This document shows positions 38,101 through 48,117 of a stretch of DNA of 64,000 bases, in pieces. Source of the stretch: Apostichopus japonicus (taxonomy: Eukaryota > Echinodermata > Holothuroidea > Aspidochirotida > Stichopodidae); assembly GCF_037975245.1 (NCBI RefSeq), contig NC_092561.1, positions 20,959,508 through 21,023,507 of the forward strand, given 5' to 3'. The notes beneath the pieces were generated by a model. That model searched no databases and was not told the DNA's origin. It saw only the letters and a list, made by a program, of their open reading frames with translations. A program made the translations under genes and the position numbers. How positions within the stretch are numbered: the first letter of the stretch is position 1; the number at the start of each line of letters is the position of its first letter.

Positions 38101-41100
38101 TTGGCGTACGAGGTGGGGGGGGGGCAGGGGGCAGACTGCCACCCAAATTTCCAGAGGACAAGAAATTCGGGCAAAAGTCCTGAAAAATTCGGGCAGCCCC
38201 AGCAGAGAAAAAAATATATATATAAACATGCAGTAGCTTGCCCGAATCTGTTTCATATTTTTGCCTGACAGTTCCGTGGAGAGCGTTCTGTGTTATTTGT
38301 TTTGTGACATTAACATTAATATAGGCCTAATGATTTTCTTTATTTAGCATCATGATGCCCGAATATTTCCGTGTAACACCACCGTAAGCGCAGCTCATAT
38401 GGGCTACCACGCTTTTTGTACTATCGCCTAAAATTATTAACAGGGAACGCCGCTCACAATCGTGGTGACATGCATGCATGGAGATTAGCAGTCTCTGAAG
38501 TGGAAAAAACAGCAGTAAACATTTTTTCTAACTAGTCAACTGTATACATGGACATCCCCGAAATGATTGTATATAAGAAACATTTTCTTTTTCATGGATG
38601 GTGGGGGGGGGGGTGTCTACAAGCCTAAAAGTTCAGGTTTATTATATTCTTTGTTATTTTTTATACTTTTTTGTGAGACAAATTGCAGCCTCACCCGACA
38701 CAGCGACATTTTCCCGTCTACAATGTATGCTTTTTTAAAGGTAGCTGAGTACTGTGTTAAAATAATAAATACCGTAACTAAATAGGAGCTTAAAAAATAT
38801 ACTGTCCTATTTATCCCCTTCAAAGTGGTTTTTCATTTTTCTTCTTCTAATTTACCAAATGTTTTGGGAAGTGTACATTTCTAAACGTGAGATTATAAAA
38901 TAAAGAATGTTTAGATGCAACTTGCAAGGCCTCAGAAGTGCCATTTCCGGCAATCTGAGAGGCATATTTTGTCAACAAAATTCAACAAAATAGTGTCACG
39001 GGAACTTTCGGGCACAAAAGTCCCCCCAACCGAAAGTTCCCGTACGCCTATGGTCAGATCTATACGGCGTGGTGTGTCTATGGCTTATCTGTCAATTTCT
39101 TTTCCATTTTTGTAAGGTATTTCAACGGCGTACAGACGGTTCAGTTGAGTTTTATCGTAGCTGGAATGAATACAAGAATGGATTTGGTTTCCTACAAAGA
39201 GAGTTCTGGCTCGGCAATGACAAAATATCCCTCTTGACAAACCAAAAGGACTACGAGCTTCGCATTGACATAACTGTTGACGACGGAACACCATATTACG
39301 CCAAGTATACTTTGTTTCGGATCAGCGATGAATTGTCGAAGTACAGACTTGTCAGCATTGGTGGATTCGATACAAGTACAGTAGGTAATAAACCGGCTCA
39401 CCTCTAATATGTATTATGAAACAGATCAGTCTATATAACTGAAAGATTACCCACAAAATATATCCATTCTTTTGCGGTTACATTAAAGTTACAATAGGTA
39501 ATAAACCGGCTCACCTCTAATATGTATTATGTAACAGATCAGTCTATATAACTGAAAGATTACCCACAAAATATATCCATTCTTTTGCGGTTACATTTAA
39601 GTTACAATAGGTAATAAACCGGCTCACCTCTAATATGTATTATGTAACAGATCAGTCTATAAAACTGAAAGATTACCCACAAAATATATCCATTCTTTTG
39701 CGGTTACATTAAAGTTACAATAGGTAATAAACCGGCTCACCTCTAATATGTATTATGTAACAGATCAGTCTATAAAACTGAAAGATTACCCACAAAATAT
39801 ATCCATTCTTTTGCGGTTACATTTAAGTTACAATAGGTAATAAACCGGCTCACCTCTAATATGTATTATGAAACAGATCAGTCTATAAAGCTGAAAGATT
39901 ACCCACAAAATATATCCATTCTTTTGCGGTTGCATTAAAGTTACAATAGGTAATAAACCGGCTCACCTCTAATATGTATTATGAAACAGATCAGTCTATA
40001 AAGCTGAAAGATTACCCACAAAATATATCCATTCTTTTGCGGTTACATTTAAGTTACAATAGGCAATAAACCGGCTCACCTCTAATATGTATTATGTAAC
40101 AGATCAGTCTATAAAGCTGAATGATTACCCACAAAATATATCCATTCTTTTGCGGTTGCATTAAAGTTACAATAGGTAATAAACCGGCTCACCTCTAATA
40201 TGTATTATGAAACAGATCAGTCTATATAACTGAAAGATTACCCACAAAATATATCCATTCTTTTGCGGTTACATTAAAGTTACAATAGGTAATAAACCGG
40301 CTCACCTCTAATATGTATTATGAAACAGATCAGTCTATAAAGCTGAAAGATTACCCACAAAATATATCCATTCTTTTGCGGTTGCATTAAAGTTACAATA
40401 GGTAATAAACCGGCTCACCTCTAATATGTATTATGTAACAGATCAGTCTATAAAGCTGAAAGATTACAGACAAAATATATCCATTCTTTTGCGGTTACAT
40501 TTAAGTTACAGTAGGTAATAAACCGGCTCACCTCTAATATGTATTATGTAACAGATCAGTCTATAAAGCTGAAAGATTACCCACAAAAAATATCCATTCT
40601 TTTGCGGTTACATTTAAGTTACAATAGGTAATAAACCGGCTCACCTCTAATATGTATTATGACAGTATTATGATCAGTCTATAAAGCTGAAAGATTACAG
40701 ACAAAATATATCCATTCTTTTGCGGTTACATTAAAGTTACAATAGGTAATAAACCGGCTCACCTCTAATATGTATTATGTAACAGATCAGTCTATAAAAC
40801 TGAAAGATCACCCACAAAATATATCCATTCTTTTGCGGTTACATTTAAGTTACAATAGGTAATAAACCGGCTCACCTCTAATATGTATTATGAAACAGAT
40901 CAGTCTATATAACTGAAAGATCACCCACAAAATATATCCATTCTTTTGCGGTTACATTTAAGTTACAATAGGCAATAAACCGGCTCACCTCTAATATGTT
41001 TTATGTAACAGATCAGTCTATAAAACTGAAAGATTACCCACAAAATATATCCATTCTTTTGCGGTTACATTAAAGTTACAATAGGTAATAAACCGGCTCA

Positions 41101-42747
41101 CCTCTAATATGTATTATGAAACAGATCAGTCTATAAAACTGAAAGATTACCCACAAAATATATCCATTCTTTTGCGGTTACATTAAAGTTACAATAGGTA
41201 ATAAACCGGCTCACCTCTAATATGTATTATGAAACAGATCAGTCTATAAAACTGAAAGATTACCCACAAAATATATCCATTCTTTTGCGGTTACATTAAA
41301 GTTACAATAGGTAATAAACCGGCTCACCTCTAATATGTTTTATGTAACAGATCAGTCTATAAAACTGAAAGATTACCCACAAAATATATCCATTCTTTTG
41401 CGGTTACATTAAAGTTACAATAGGTAATAAACCGGCTCACCTCTAATATGTTTTATGTAACAGATCAGTCTATAAAACTGAAAGATTACCCACAAAATAT
41501 ATCCATTCTTTTGCGGTTGCATTAAAGTTACAATAGGTAATAAACCGGCTCACCTCTAATATGTATTATGTAACAGATCAGTCTATAAAGCTGAAAGATT
41601 ACCCACAAAATATATCCATTCTTTTGCGGTTACATTAAAGTTACAATAGGTAATAAACCGGCTCACCTCTAATATGTTTTATGTAACAGATCAGTCTATA
41701 AAACTGAAAGATTACCCACAAAATATATCCATTCTTTTGCGGTTACATTAAAGTTACAATAGGTAATAAACCGGCTCACCTCTAATATGTTTTATGTAAC
41801 AGATCAGTCTATAAAACTGAAAGATTACCCACAAAATATATCCATTCTTTTGCGGTTACATTAAAGTTACAATAGGTAATAAACCGGCTCACCTCTAATA
41901 TGTTTTATGTAACAGATCAGTCTATAAAACTGAAAGATTACCCACAAAATATATCCATTCTTTTGCGGTTACATTTAAGTTACAATAGGTAATAAACCGG
42001 CTCACCTCTGATATGTATTATGAAACAGATCAGTCTATAAAACTGAAAGATCACCCACAAAATATATCCATTCTTTTGCGGTTGCATTAAAGTTACAATA
42101 GGTAATAAACCGGCTCACCTCTAATATGTATTATGTAACAGATCAGTCTATAAAACTGAAAGATTACCCACAAAATATATCCATTCTTTTGCGGTTACAT
42201 TTAAGTTACAATAGGTAATAAACCGGCTCACCTCTAATATGTTTTATGTAACAGATCAGTCTATAAAACTGAAAGATCACCCACAAAATATATCCATTCT
42301 TTTGCGGTTGCATTAAAGTTACAATAGGTAATAAACCGGCTCACCTCTGATATGTATTATGACACAGATCAGTCTATAAAGCTGAAAGATTACAGACAAA
42401 AAATATCCATTCTTTTACGGTTGCATTAAAGTTATATCATATTTCTTTAATTTTTGGTTTCAGTACATGACAGACTGTCGAATCATTTGAATCACTCGTT
42501 TACGACATACGACAGTGACAACGATAACAACATCAACGGTAATAGTGCCGTATTCTGTCGTGGTGCGTGGTGGTACAGTGGTGACTGTAAGGTTGTGGAC
42601 AACGACTTGTCTAACCTGAATGGAATGTATTTCCCTGGAAGTTCTGGATTCATGAGCATTTACTGGGACGACATAGATGGAGGTTCTGATCATCAAATCA
42701 ACCTCAAGTACGTGGAGATGAAAATACGTCCAAGAGCAACACCATGA
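32089..42747 (+). CDS. Secreted fibrinogen-related (FReD) protein, five exons, 280 aa
   Basis: Exons are 32089-32145, 32467-32527, 37156-37328, 39117-39384 and 42464-42747; frame is kept at every join. Residues 1-19 are a signal peptide (MTFTIWMLVIILEVSAVTS). Residues about 20-39 are basic with a furin-like RARR. The fibrinogen C-terminal domain runs from C57 to the end: the first disulfide probably joins C57 and C87, with FQRRTDG, the GFGFLQREFWLGN block and YELRIDI in exon 4. Exon 5 has the calcium-loop pattern DSDND (D203, D205, D207) and RGAWWYSGDC. Such proteins are extracellular, calcium-dependent lectins (ficolin-like), often immune recognition molecules. There is no collagen stalk. 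The second cysteine pair looks shifted (C218, C228): the usual NCA motif reads NSA with Cys three residues later. The ligand is unknown. Confidence 0.85.
32467..32527 (+). CDS. FReD exon 2: basic linker
   Basis: Acceptor CACTTTTCAG and donor GTAAGT. It encodes a linker of about 20 residues rich in Arg and Ser, including RARRSVY. The exon ends in phase 1, matching exon 3. Confidence 0.65.
32528..33511 (+). other. FReD intron 2, proximal part
   Basis: No feature is recognised apart from a G-run near 32868-32881. Confidence 0.5.
33512..36592. repeat. 124-bp satellite array, about 25 copies, with higher-order pattern
   Basis: Units start CGTAACGTAGGCTAGGGTAC and are 124 bp, or 121 bp where a GGC is missing from ACTGCGGCCAG. 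Variable sites (GAAGTACC or GGAGTACC, GACGTTG or GAGGTTG, the 3-bp gap) recur about every fourth unit through the middle of the array. This gives a higher-order repeat of about 493 bp. Copies are nearly identical, so the array is young or homogenised. Confidence 0.95.
36930..37178 (+). repeat. 68-bp repeat carrying the exon 3 acceptor, four copies
   Basis: The word TTTGTTTAG plus 23 exon bases (ATGGAGCGTATTTTGTGTAT and GAC) occurs four times, with AG ending at 36951, 37019, 37087 and 37155. The first copy has AATTTGTTTAG. Only the last copy continues into the fibrinogen exon. The 68-bp period is not a multiple of three. Confidence 0.9.
37156..37328 (+). CDS. FReD exon 3: start of fibrinogen domain
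   Basis: Starts in phase 1 after TTTGTTTAG and encodes DGAYFVYD, PRDCAEVYDKC and SGVFLIQPDD, ending VYCNN then GGKWT before GTAAGT. The pattern C, TSGVFLIQPD, FIVYC is the N-terminal signature of fibrinogen-related domains. Confidence 0.85.
37329..38097 (+). other. FReD intron 3, proximal part
   Basis: No gene or repeat is recognised. The small ORFs lack domain resemblance. Confidence 0.5.
38098..39053 (+). mobile_element. Non-autonomous TIR element in FReD intron 3
   Basis: The ends are CCATTGGCGTACG and CGTACGCCTATGG, a 13-bp inverted repeat with one mismatch. The interior shares the GATGCAACTTGCAAGGCCT and GTGCCATTTCCGG blocks with the copy at 63.6 kb. A hairpin CGGGAACTTTCGG/CCGAAAGTTCCCG sits near the right end. 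No transposase was found. Confidence 0.6.
39117..39384 (+). CDS. FReD exon 4: core of fibrinogen domain
   Basis: Starts VFQRRTDGSVEFYR after TTTTTGTAAG and ends ...GGFDTSTV plus one base at the donor GTAATA. The phase-1 exit fits exon 5. It carries the GEFWLGN-like block (REFWLGNDKISLLTNQ) and YELRIDI. Confidence 0.85.
39374..42434. repeat. 113-bp array that begins at the exon 4 donor, about 27 copies
   Basis: Each unit contains ATAGGTAATAAACCGGCTCA, nearly the same as the real exon 4 border GTAG|GTAATAAACC, followed by about 93 bp ending in GCGGTTACATTAAAGTTACA. The first unit overlaps the last 11 bases of the exon. Two copies have GGCAATA for GGTAATA. The array fills almost all of intron 4. 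Confidence 0.95.
42464..42747 (+). CDS. FReD exon 5: calcium loop and C-terminus
   Basis: Follows TTTGGTTTCAG, starts in phase 1 and ends in TGA. It encodes the DSDND calcium-loop pattern, CRGAWWYSGDC, LSNLNGMYF and the closing YVEMKIRP strand. Confidence 0.88.
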
Positions 42748-43578
42748 TTCACGGTTTCAACTGAGAGTAGACGATAGTCCATCATTTGAAATGGTTTGAT
42801 TTGCAAACATAATATTTAATATATTTGCAAACTGTTAAATATACCTTGGGAAGATTTTAGACACTTTTCTACATGCTTTAGACATGTTATCGTTAAATAA
42901 TATTCGAAGACATTTCCATGCGGCTACCATGATACCTTCAAAATTAGTGGAAATTGTATATAACTGTGAATTTATGCTAACCACACTTAGGTGAGTAAAC
43001 ATTAAGTTTTAATAAGCCTGTAAGTGTAATAATCTACTGAATAAATCTTTCTAGCGCTTAACCTAATCCTCAAATATAACATATGACATTACTTTAATCT
43101 ACGTCAATTAAAAGTGTGTTCATAACGATTGATTTATCGAGTAAAGGGTAGAAGACACTATCGAGTTAATAATCCAAAATGACCAGATATATTTATCATT
43201 GAAAAGCAAACATATAAGCCACATGTTTCAGAACACTTTCTTAGCTCGCACATCAAGTTAGCCATAGCACACCACATGTTAAGTGGTAGAGAGAAATTGT
43301 AGTTATAGATACTTATTTTACATGATTTGATATGATGCACTATTTCCTATACATCTCTAACGAAACAGGAAAACGTAGCAAAATGATGACAAAGGAGTAA
43401 ATACAACCTAATTTAGAAAATAAAGGTTTAGTGGATCTAACACGGGTAAGTCTGCCAAAGGAGAAAAACAATCGAAAATGTATATGTGTGATATTTTGAT
43501 TTACATCAATAAAGTTGGACGACCATTTACTTCCGAATAGTCAAATTTGTTATTATTGCGGTATAATTATTCAATCCG
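42748..43578. other. FReD 3' UTR and spacer to LINE
   Basis: Contains a probable polyadenylation signal at 43040-43045. Nothing else was recognised. Confidence 0.5.
43040..43045 (+). terminator. Probable FReD polyadenylation signal
   Basis: AATAAA lies 293 bp after the FReD stop codon, the first such hexamer downstream. Confidence 0.5.
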
Positions 43579-43579
43579 T

Positions 43580-46500
43580 ATTCAATTCAATTCAATTCAA
43601 TTCTTTATTTCCAGTATAAATCATTAAAAATTTATAAATAGGAAAATAAATAAAATTATGATAAAGATATAAAATAGTAAATACTAGACAAAACACTGAA
43701 AAACAAAATCACAACAATGGTTCTAGAGCACCATGCTGTATGAACATGGACGCCCTATAAACAAAAGAATTCCTATAAAGTTCAATCCTGAATCTGGGAG
43801 TTATTGCAGCATTCCTCAAATTGTAGTTTGTCTTATTGCACAGAGAGTTTATTGCACAATGGAGTGGGTGTCCTTCATTTCTTTGGATGTTATTTAGTAG
43901 CCTCTCAAATTCCTTCCTAGCAGCCGTATTAACTTTATCTTTAAGTAGGTTATGATTTAATCCAAAGATTCTCTCACAGTATCTCAGGAAACTTAATAAT
44001 CTTTTCTTATCTTTTATTTGGACAAAGTGATACCAGACCGGGACAGCATATATTATATTTGGCAAGATAGAGGCCTCAAACACCCTTTCCCGTATATGGA
44101 CAGGAAAGTGAGGAGCAATATACATGAGTGTGGCGACAATGTGATACACCTTGGCTAATACCTTCGAAATATGATTTGAAAACGTCAGCTTGTTGTCAAT
44201 GCAGACTCCTAGATACATTGTACTGGAAGTACGTTCAACGGATGTATTGTGAATAATTGTCCTCTCGTCTCTCTTCTCGATTAAACCCCTGTGCTTAATA
44301 TTGACGTTTTCGAAAACCATTTCCTTACACTTCTTTTTGTTGAGAAGTAGGTTCTTCTGGTCGCAAGTGCTAACTATACTAGTGATAAAATCTTGATACT
44401 CATGCTGATTTTGCTGGTGGGAGCCTTTGGTGATATTGCACGATAAAACAGTGTCATCAGCATATTTAATTACTGAGCAATTAGAATTAGAGCGAATGCA
44501 ATCTGTATAAATAGTAAACAATAGGGCTGATAGAGGGCCACCTTGTGGAACTCCTACTCTGATTTCAGAAGTTGTTGTATAGCCTTTGTCTAGTTTAACT
44601 TGTCTCGACCATCCCTGCATGAAATCCCTAAGCCAATGAATGAGCCATGGCTCATCGATGAAGTTACACAGGTCATTTAGTAGACGATTGGGCAGGACTG
44701 TATTAAATGCACTTGAAAAGTCCAGAAATAGGACTTTAGATATTGTCGTCTGTTTACAGTTTAGCCCAGACACTATGCCATGGACAAGGGTGAGGATTGC
44801 ATCAGTGCACGAGATACCTTTTCTGTACGCAAACTGATTTGGATCACCATGTTCATCAATGGATTGTGTGACATACGAAAGTAATAACTTTTGCAAACAA
44901 TTGAACCCTATGCTTGATATATCAATTGGGCGATAATCATTTACTGAAGCAGGACTGCAAATTTTGGGCACAGGAGTAGTTTTGGCATGTTTCCAGTCAG
45001 ATGGAATAATACTCTGTTTAATACTTTCATTGAAAATGACTGTGAAAATGTCAGCAATTTCATTTGAGCAATATTTAAAAACCCACCAGGGTATGTTATC
45101 AATACCTGATGCGACACCTCGCTTGACAAGTCCAAACTGTCTTTTAACCTGATCTCGTTCTATTCCAGGAGTGTCATTGACAGAGCGGTGCGGTAAGTTC
45201 AGAGTAATGTCCTTTATAACCGCACTGTTGAATCGGCCGAAGTGGGTGTCTAGCTTAGATCCAAGCTCCCTCGATATGGTGACCTTGTTATCATTTTTGT
45301 GAGGATTCCGCACTGATTTCAGAAAGTTCCATAATGACGTGGAATCCGTCGCTATCCTCTCGAAGTGTTCACTCCTCTTCCTATAGATGTATCTATTTAT
45401 AGTCCGCTGCAACCTATTCCGTTCTGCGTTGTTCCCCACCTCAATTGCCTTCTTTTTTCGTTCTTCCATTCGTCTAATATTATCGTCGGCCGGTAATCTC
45501 TTCATCATTTCCGCAGTTGGTACAGTTCTAGTTGGAACGCAGATGTCCGATACAAATTGAATATAACACGAAACCACTTCAGTCAGTTCGTTGAGTGTAG
45601 GGCAGGTTTCCGTGAAGATATTCCAGTCCGTAGAGGCTATGGTCTCACGAAGAATACATAAATTGTTGTCTCTAATGTCCCTTTCCCTTCTCCTGGGCCT
45701 CTGCTTGGTCTCTCTGTGCTTTTCCGTATACTTAGGCATGATACAAATTGAGTAGTGGTCCGACGATCCGATGGGATGGCGTCTTGTTGCCCTGTAGTAA
45801 TGATTGTTGACATATACAGCGTCTAATATGGAACCAGATCGCGGGAAGGTAGCAAAGTCCACAAGGTTTTGAAAGCCCATTGTCTCAAGGAAAGCGATGT
45901 TGCTTCGATTTATATCTCCCAATAGTATTATGCTGGAACGCGGGTTCTCCTTCATGATTTCTGTCACTGCGCTCTTCAATTTCACATCGGCCAGAGAGAA
46001 ATCCGCTGATGGCCTGATATAAACGTTAACAATAGTGATATTCGATATATCACTAGGAAGGAATCGTGGCCGGGTTCTCACAGCGAGTAACTCTATGTCC
46101 GGATCAGAGAGAGTGAGACAAACCTTGGGAATACCGATAGCCCATTCCTTGGAAATATACGTAATTAGTCCCCCTCCGTTCGCTGTGAAATCCCGATCAT
46201 GACGGTACATGTGATAATTGTTCATTTGTATAGCTTCGTCCGGTACAATATGTTGGGGCGTTTCATTGATCCATTTATTAACATCTTTCTGCAGTTTTGT
46301 CTCCTGAAGAGTGATAAAACACAAGTTTCTCATGTTAGTAATGGTTTGTTCTAGTTCTACGAATTTCCCCTGGAGACTGTTTACATTGGAGGATAATCCG
46401 TACGGATAACTGAAGTTGAAAGTCTTCGTATGCCGTGTTTTGTTCTGTATTCCTGCTCGGGTACCCCTTCGTCTGGGAACAATAGCCAGGTCATTCAATT

Positions 46501-46800
46501 TGCTCATCAACTGTGACGGCAGTCTCGGTGAACCCATATTAGCCCGGATCGTGTGTAAGGCCTCTGAGCTATACTGAATTTTACAATTAGCCATCGCGTA
46601 TGTACGAGTATGGTTATACACTGTGTCATGAATGTACTCACGGGGATCAATATGTAGGCTGTAGCTTAGGCCTCCACTGAGGTAACTGTCAACAAGGAAC
46701 AAAAGTATAAACCACTCCAAAAGCTGCATTCTTCCCACTGATTTCTTCCAAAAGGATACAGGAAAGATCCGGAAACACGATACAACATCACAAAAAGAGC
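43580..46800 (-). mobile_element. Near-intact non-LTR retrotransposon (Jockey/CR1/L2-like)
   Basis: It consists of the large ORF at 43709-46738 plus a short AT-rich 3' UTR. The 3' end (left side) finishes in about five tandem copies of a pentanucleotide (TTCAA on the plus strand). Short 3' tandem repeats in place of poly(A) are common in the CR1/L2 group. The 5' limit is uncertain, between about 46740 and 47070. No target-site duplication was identified. Confidence 0.8.
43709..46738 (-). CDS. LINE ORF2-type protein: AP endonuclease plus reverse transcriptase, 1009 aa
   Basis: A single uninterrupted frame. It encodes an APE-type endonuclease (SNVNSL at about 115, LQETKL with E146, LLGDINRSN, SSDH with D327 and H328). 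A reverse transcriptase follows (YRPIDISSI, LDFSSAF with D673, GVPQGGPLS, KYADDTVL with YADD at 759-762) and then a C-terminal domain. These enzymes nick the target and copy the element's RNA in place. All catalytic motifs I can check are intact, so the copy may be recently active. The DFSSAF and GVPQGGPLS wording suggests the Jockey superfamily (CR1, L2, Rex1 or Daphne-like); I cannot choose among them. Oddly, the first 20 or so residues are hydrophobic (LLEWFILLFLVDSYL), like a signal peptide. Translation may really begin at a later Met such as MANCKIQY. Confidence 0.9.
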   Translation of the reverse strand: MGRMQLLEWFILLFLVDSYLSGGLSYSLHIDPREYIHDTVYNHTRTYAMANCKIQYSSEALHTIRANMGSPRLPSQLMSKLNDLAIVPRRRGTRAGIQNKTRHTKTFNFSYPYGLSSNVNSLQGKFVELEQTITNMRNLCFITLQETKLQKDVNKWINETPQHIVPDEAIQMNNYHMYRHDRDFTANGGGLITYISKEWAIGIPKVCLTLSDPDIELLAVRTRPRFLPSDISNITIVNVYIRPSADFSLADVKLKSAVTEIMKENPRSSIILLGDINRSNIAFLETMGFQNLVDFATFPRSGSILDAVYVNNHYYRATRRHPIGSSDHYSICIMPKYTEKHRETKQRPRRRERDIRDNNLCILRETIASTDWNIFTETCPTLNELTEVVSCYIQFVSDICVPTRTVPTAEMMKRLPADDNIRRMEERKKKAIEVGNNAERNRLQRTINRYIYRKRSEHFERIATDSTSLWNFLKSVRNPHKNDNKVTISRELGSKLDTHFGRFNSAVIKDITLNLPHRSVNDTPGIERDQVKRQFGLVKRGVASGIDNIPWWVFKYCSNEIADIFTVIFNESIKQSIIPSDWKHAKTTPVPKICSPASVNDYRPIDISSIGFNCLQKLLLSYVTQSIDEHGDPNQFAYRKGISCTDAILTLVHGIVSGLNCKQTTISKVLFLDFSSAFNTVLPNRLLNDLCNFIDEPWLIHWLRDFMQGWSRQVKLDKGYTTTSEIRVGVPQGGPLSALLFTIYTDCIRSNSNCSVIKYADDTVLSCNITKGSHQQNQHEYQDFITSIVSTCDQKNLLLNKKKCKEMVFENVNIKHRGLIEKRDERTIIHNTSVERTSSTMYLGVCIDNKLTFSNHISKVLAKVYHIVATLMYIAPHFPVHIRERVFEASILPNIIYAVPVWYHFVQIKDKKRLLSFLRYCERIFGLNHNLLKDKVNTAARKEFERLLNNIQRNEGHPLHCAINSLCNKTNYNLRNAAITPRFRIELYRNSFVYRASMFIQHGALEPLL

Positions 46801-48117
46801 GTTAGTAAAATTCACAAAAGAAATTAGGTGTTAAAAGTTGAAATACGAGAGCACTGAAAAATATACGTGTCAGCTCGATGACGAGCGCCACAAGCAAGGA
46901 AACAAGTATTGAAACAAGATGCCAATTTATTATAATGCAGAATACACAGAGCCATTTCTGAGTGAGAGTCTCTATTTCTAATATCAAAATATCAAGTACT
47001 AAATCTACTTTTGCTGTCGAGGGAAACGAATACACAGTTTATATCAGATCGGCATCACTGTTCCTTTGATAATAGCTGCTCCTCTGTTCCTTGTAAAGAC
47101 GGTTTTATCGTATGTGATTAAAGAAATTACAGATTTAGATGCTTTAATTGAGATTTTAACCCAGGAAATTTGAAAAGAGTTGATTTCTGCTTCAATGGAT
47201 TACATCTTAATATGTTTATATAACCTTATATAAACAATGATAAGCGATTTTTTGTTTGCATGAATAGTTCATATGCAGAATATTGAGAAAAACTGGGTCG
47301 CTTCATCTAATAAAGATGATGCAATTAACGCAGTGAATTTCAATTTTCTTTTAATACTCAACAGAAATTGTTTGTTGTCAAAACCGACTTTTAATTTTCA
47401 TTTCTGTTCCCCTCTATTTTGTAAAAACGTTTATTCGTATATGTGATTTAAAGAAATGATATATTTAGACGATTTCTTTGAGATCTGAATGCGGAACAGT
47501 TGAAAGATAGGGTTTCTGCTTAATGGATTACATCTTAATATTTTTTATATCGCATTATATAAACAATTATAAACCTACGTAAGTTTGAAAAGGTAACTTT
47601 ATGTGCAGAATATTGAGAAAAACTGAGTCGCTTCATATAATAAAATTGATGCAATTAACGTAGTGAATTTCAATTTTCTTTCAATACTCAAGAGATTCTA
47701 CTTGCATCTAGTAGACCATAAATAATAAAATGCACAAATTATGTATTTGAAAGCATTTTCACTTGTTTTGGTTTTCAAACAAGATCTTCATAACACAGAT
47801 TTTAAATTTCCACGTCTAAAATTGTATGTGTAAGGACACTGCAGCTACTTGTTAATATCCTGGAAACAACTCTGATAGCGTTTTCTTTACAAGACGTCTT
47901 CTTAATAAATGTCAACTCGAAGATATAAATTATCGGATATCTATTTCCAACCTACTATGTTTTAATAATTGCTTTATTATAAATATCATGAACTCGGATA
48001 TCAGGTTTCTGGGAAAAGTTATTCATCAACCAATGTTACATTGTTTCTATGTCTGTTGTTAGGATGGTTTATTAAGAGCATTATCCTTTTTACGAGTGCT
48101 TCGTTTTAATTTTATCT
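46801..48117. other. Non-coding stretch with direct duplication
   Basis: A 77-codon minus-strand ORF at 46802-47035 lies just upstream of the LINE ORF and is hydrophobic, but it is not recognised. The duplication at 47075-47695 is listed separately. No gene was found. Confidence 0.5.
47075..47695. repeat. Diverged tandem duplication, about 300 bp per copy
   Basis: The block at about 47075-47370 is repeated at about 47405-47695. Shared words include ATGGATTACATCTTAATAT, GCAGAATATTGAGAAAAACT, GTCGCTTCAT and GTGAATTTCAATTTTCTTT. It is unrelated to the LINE ORF. Confidence 0.75.

Noticed and set aside
33512-42434. The regularly spaced 124-bp and 113-bp arrays as CRISPR arrays
   Set aside because: Whole units repeat without unique spacers, unit length is too long, and the setting is eukaryotic introns.
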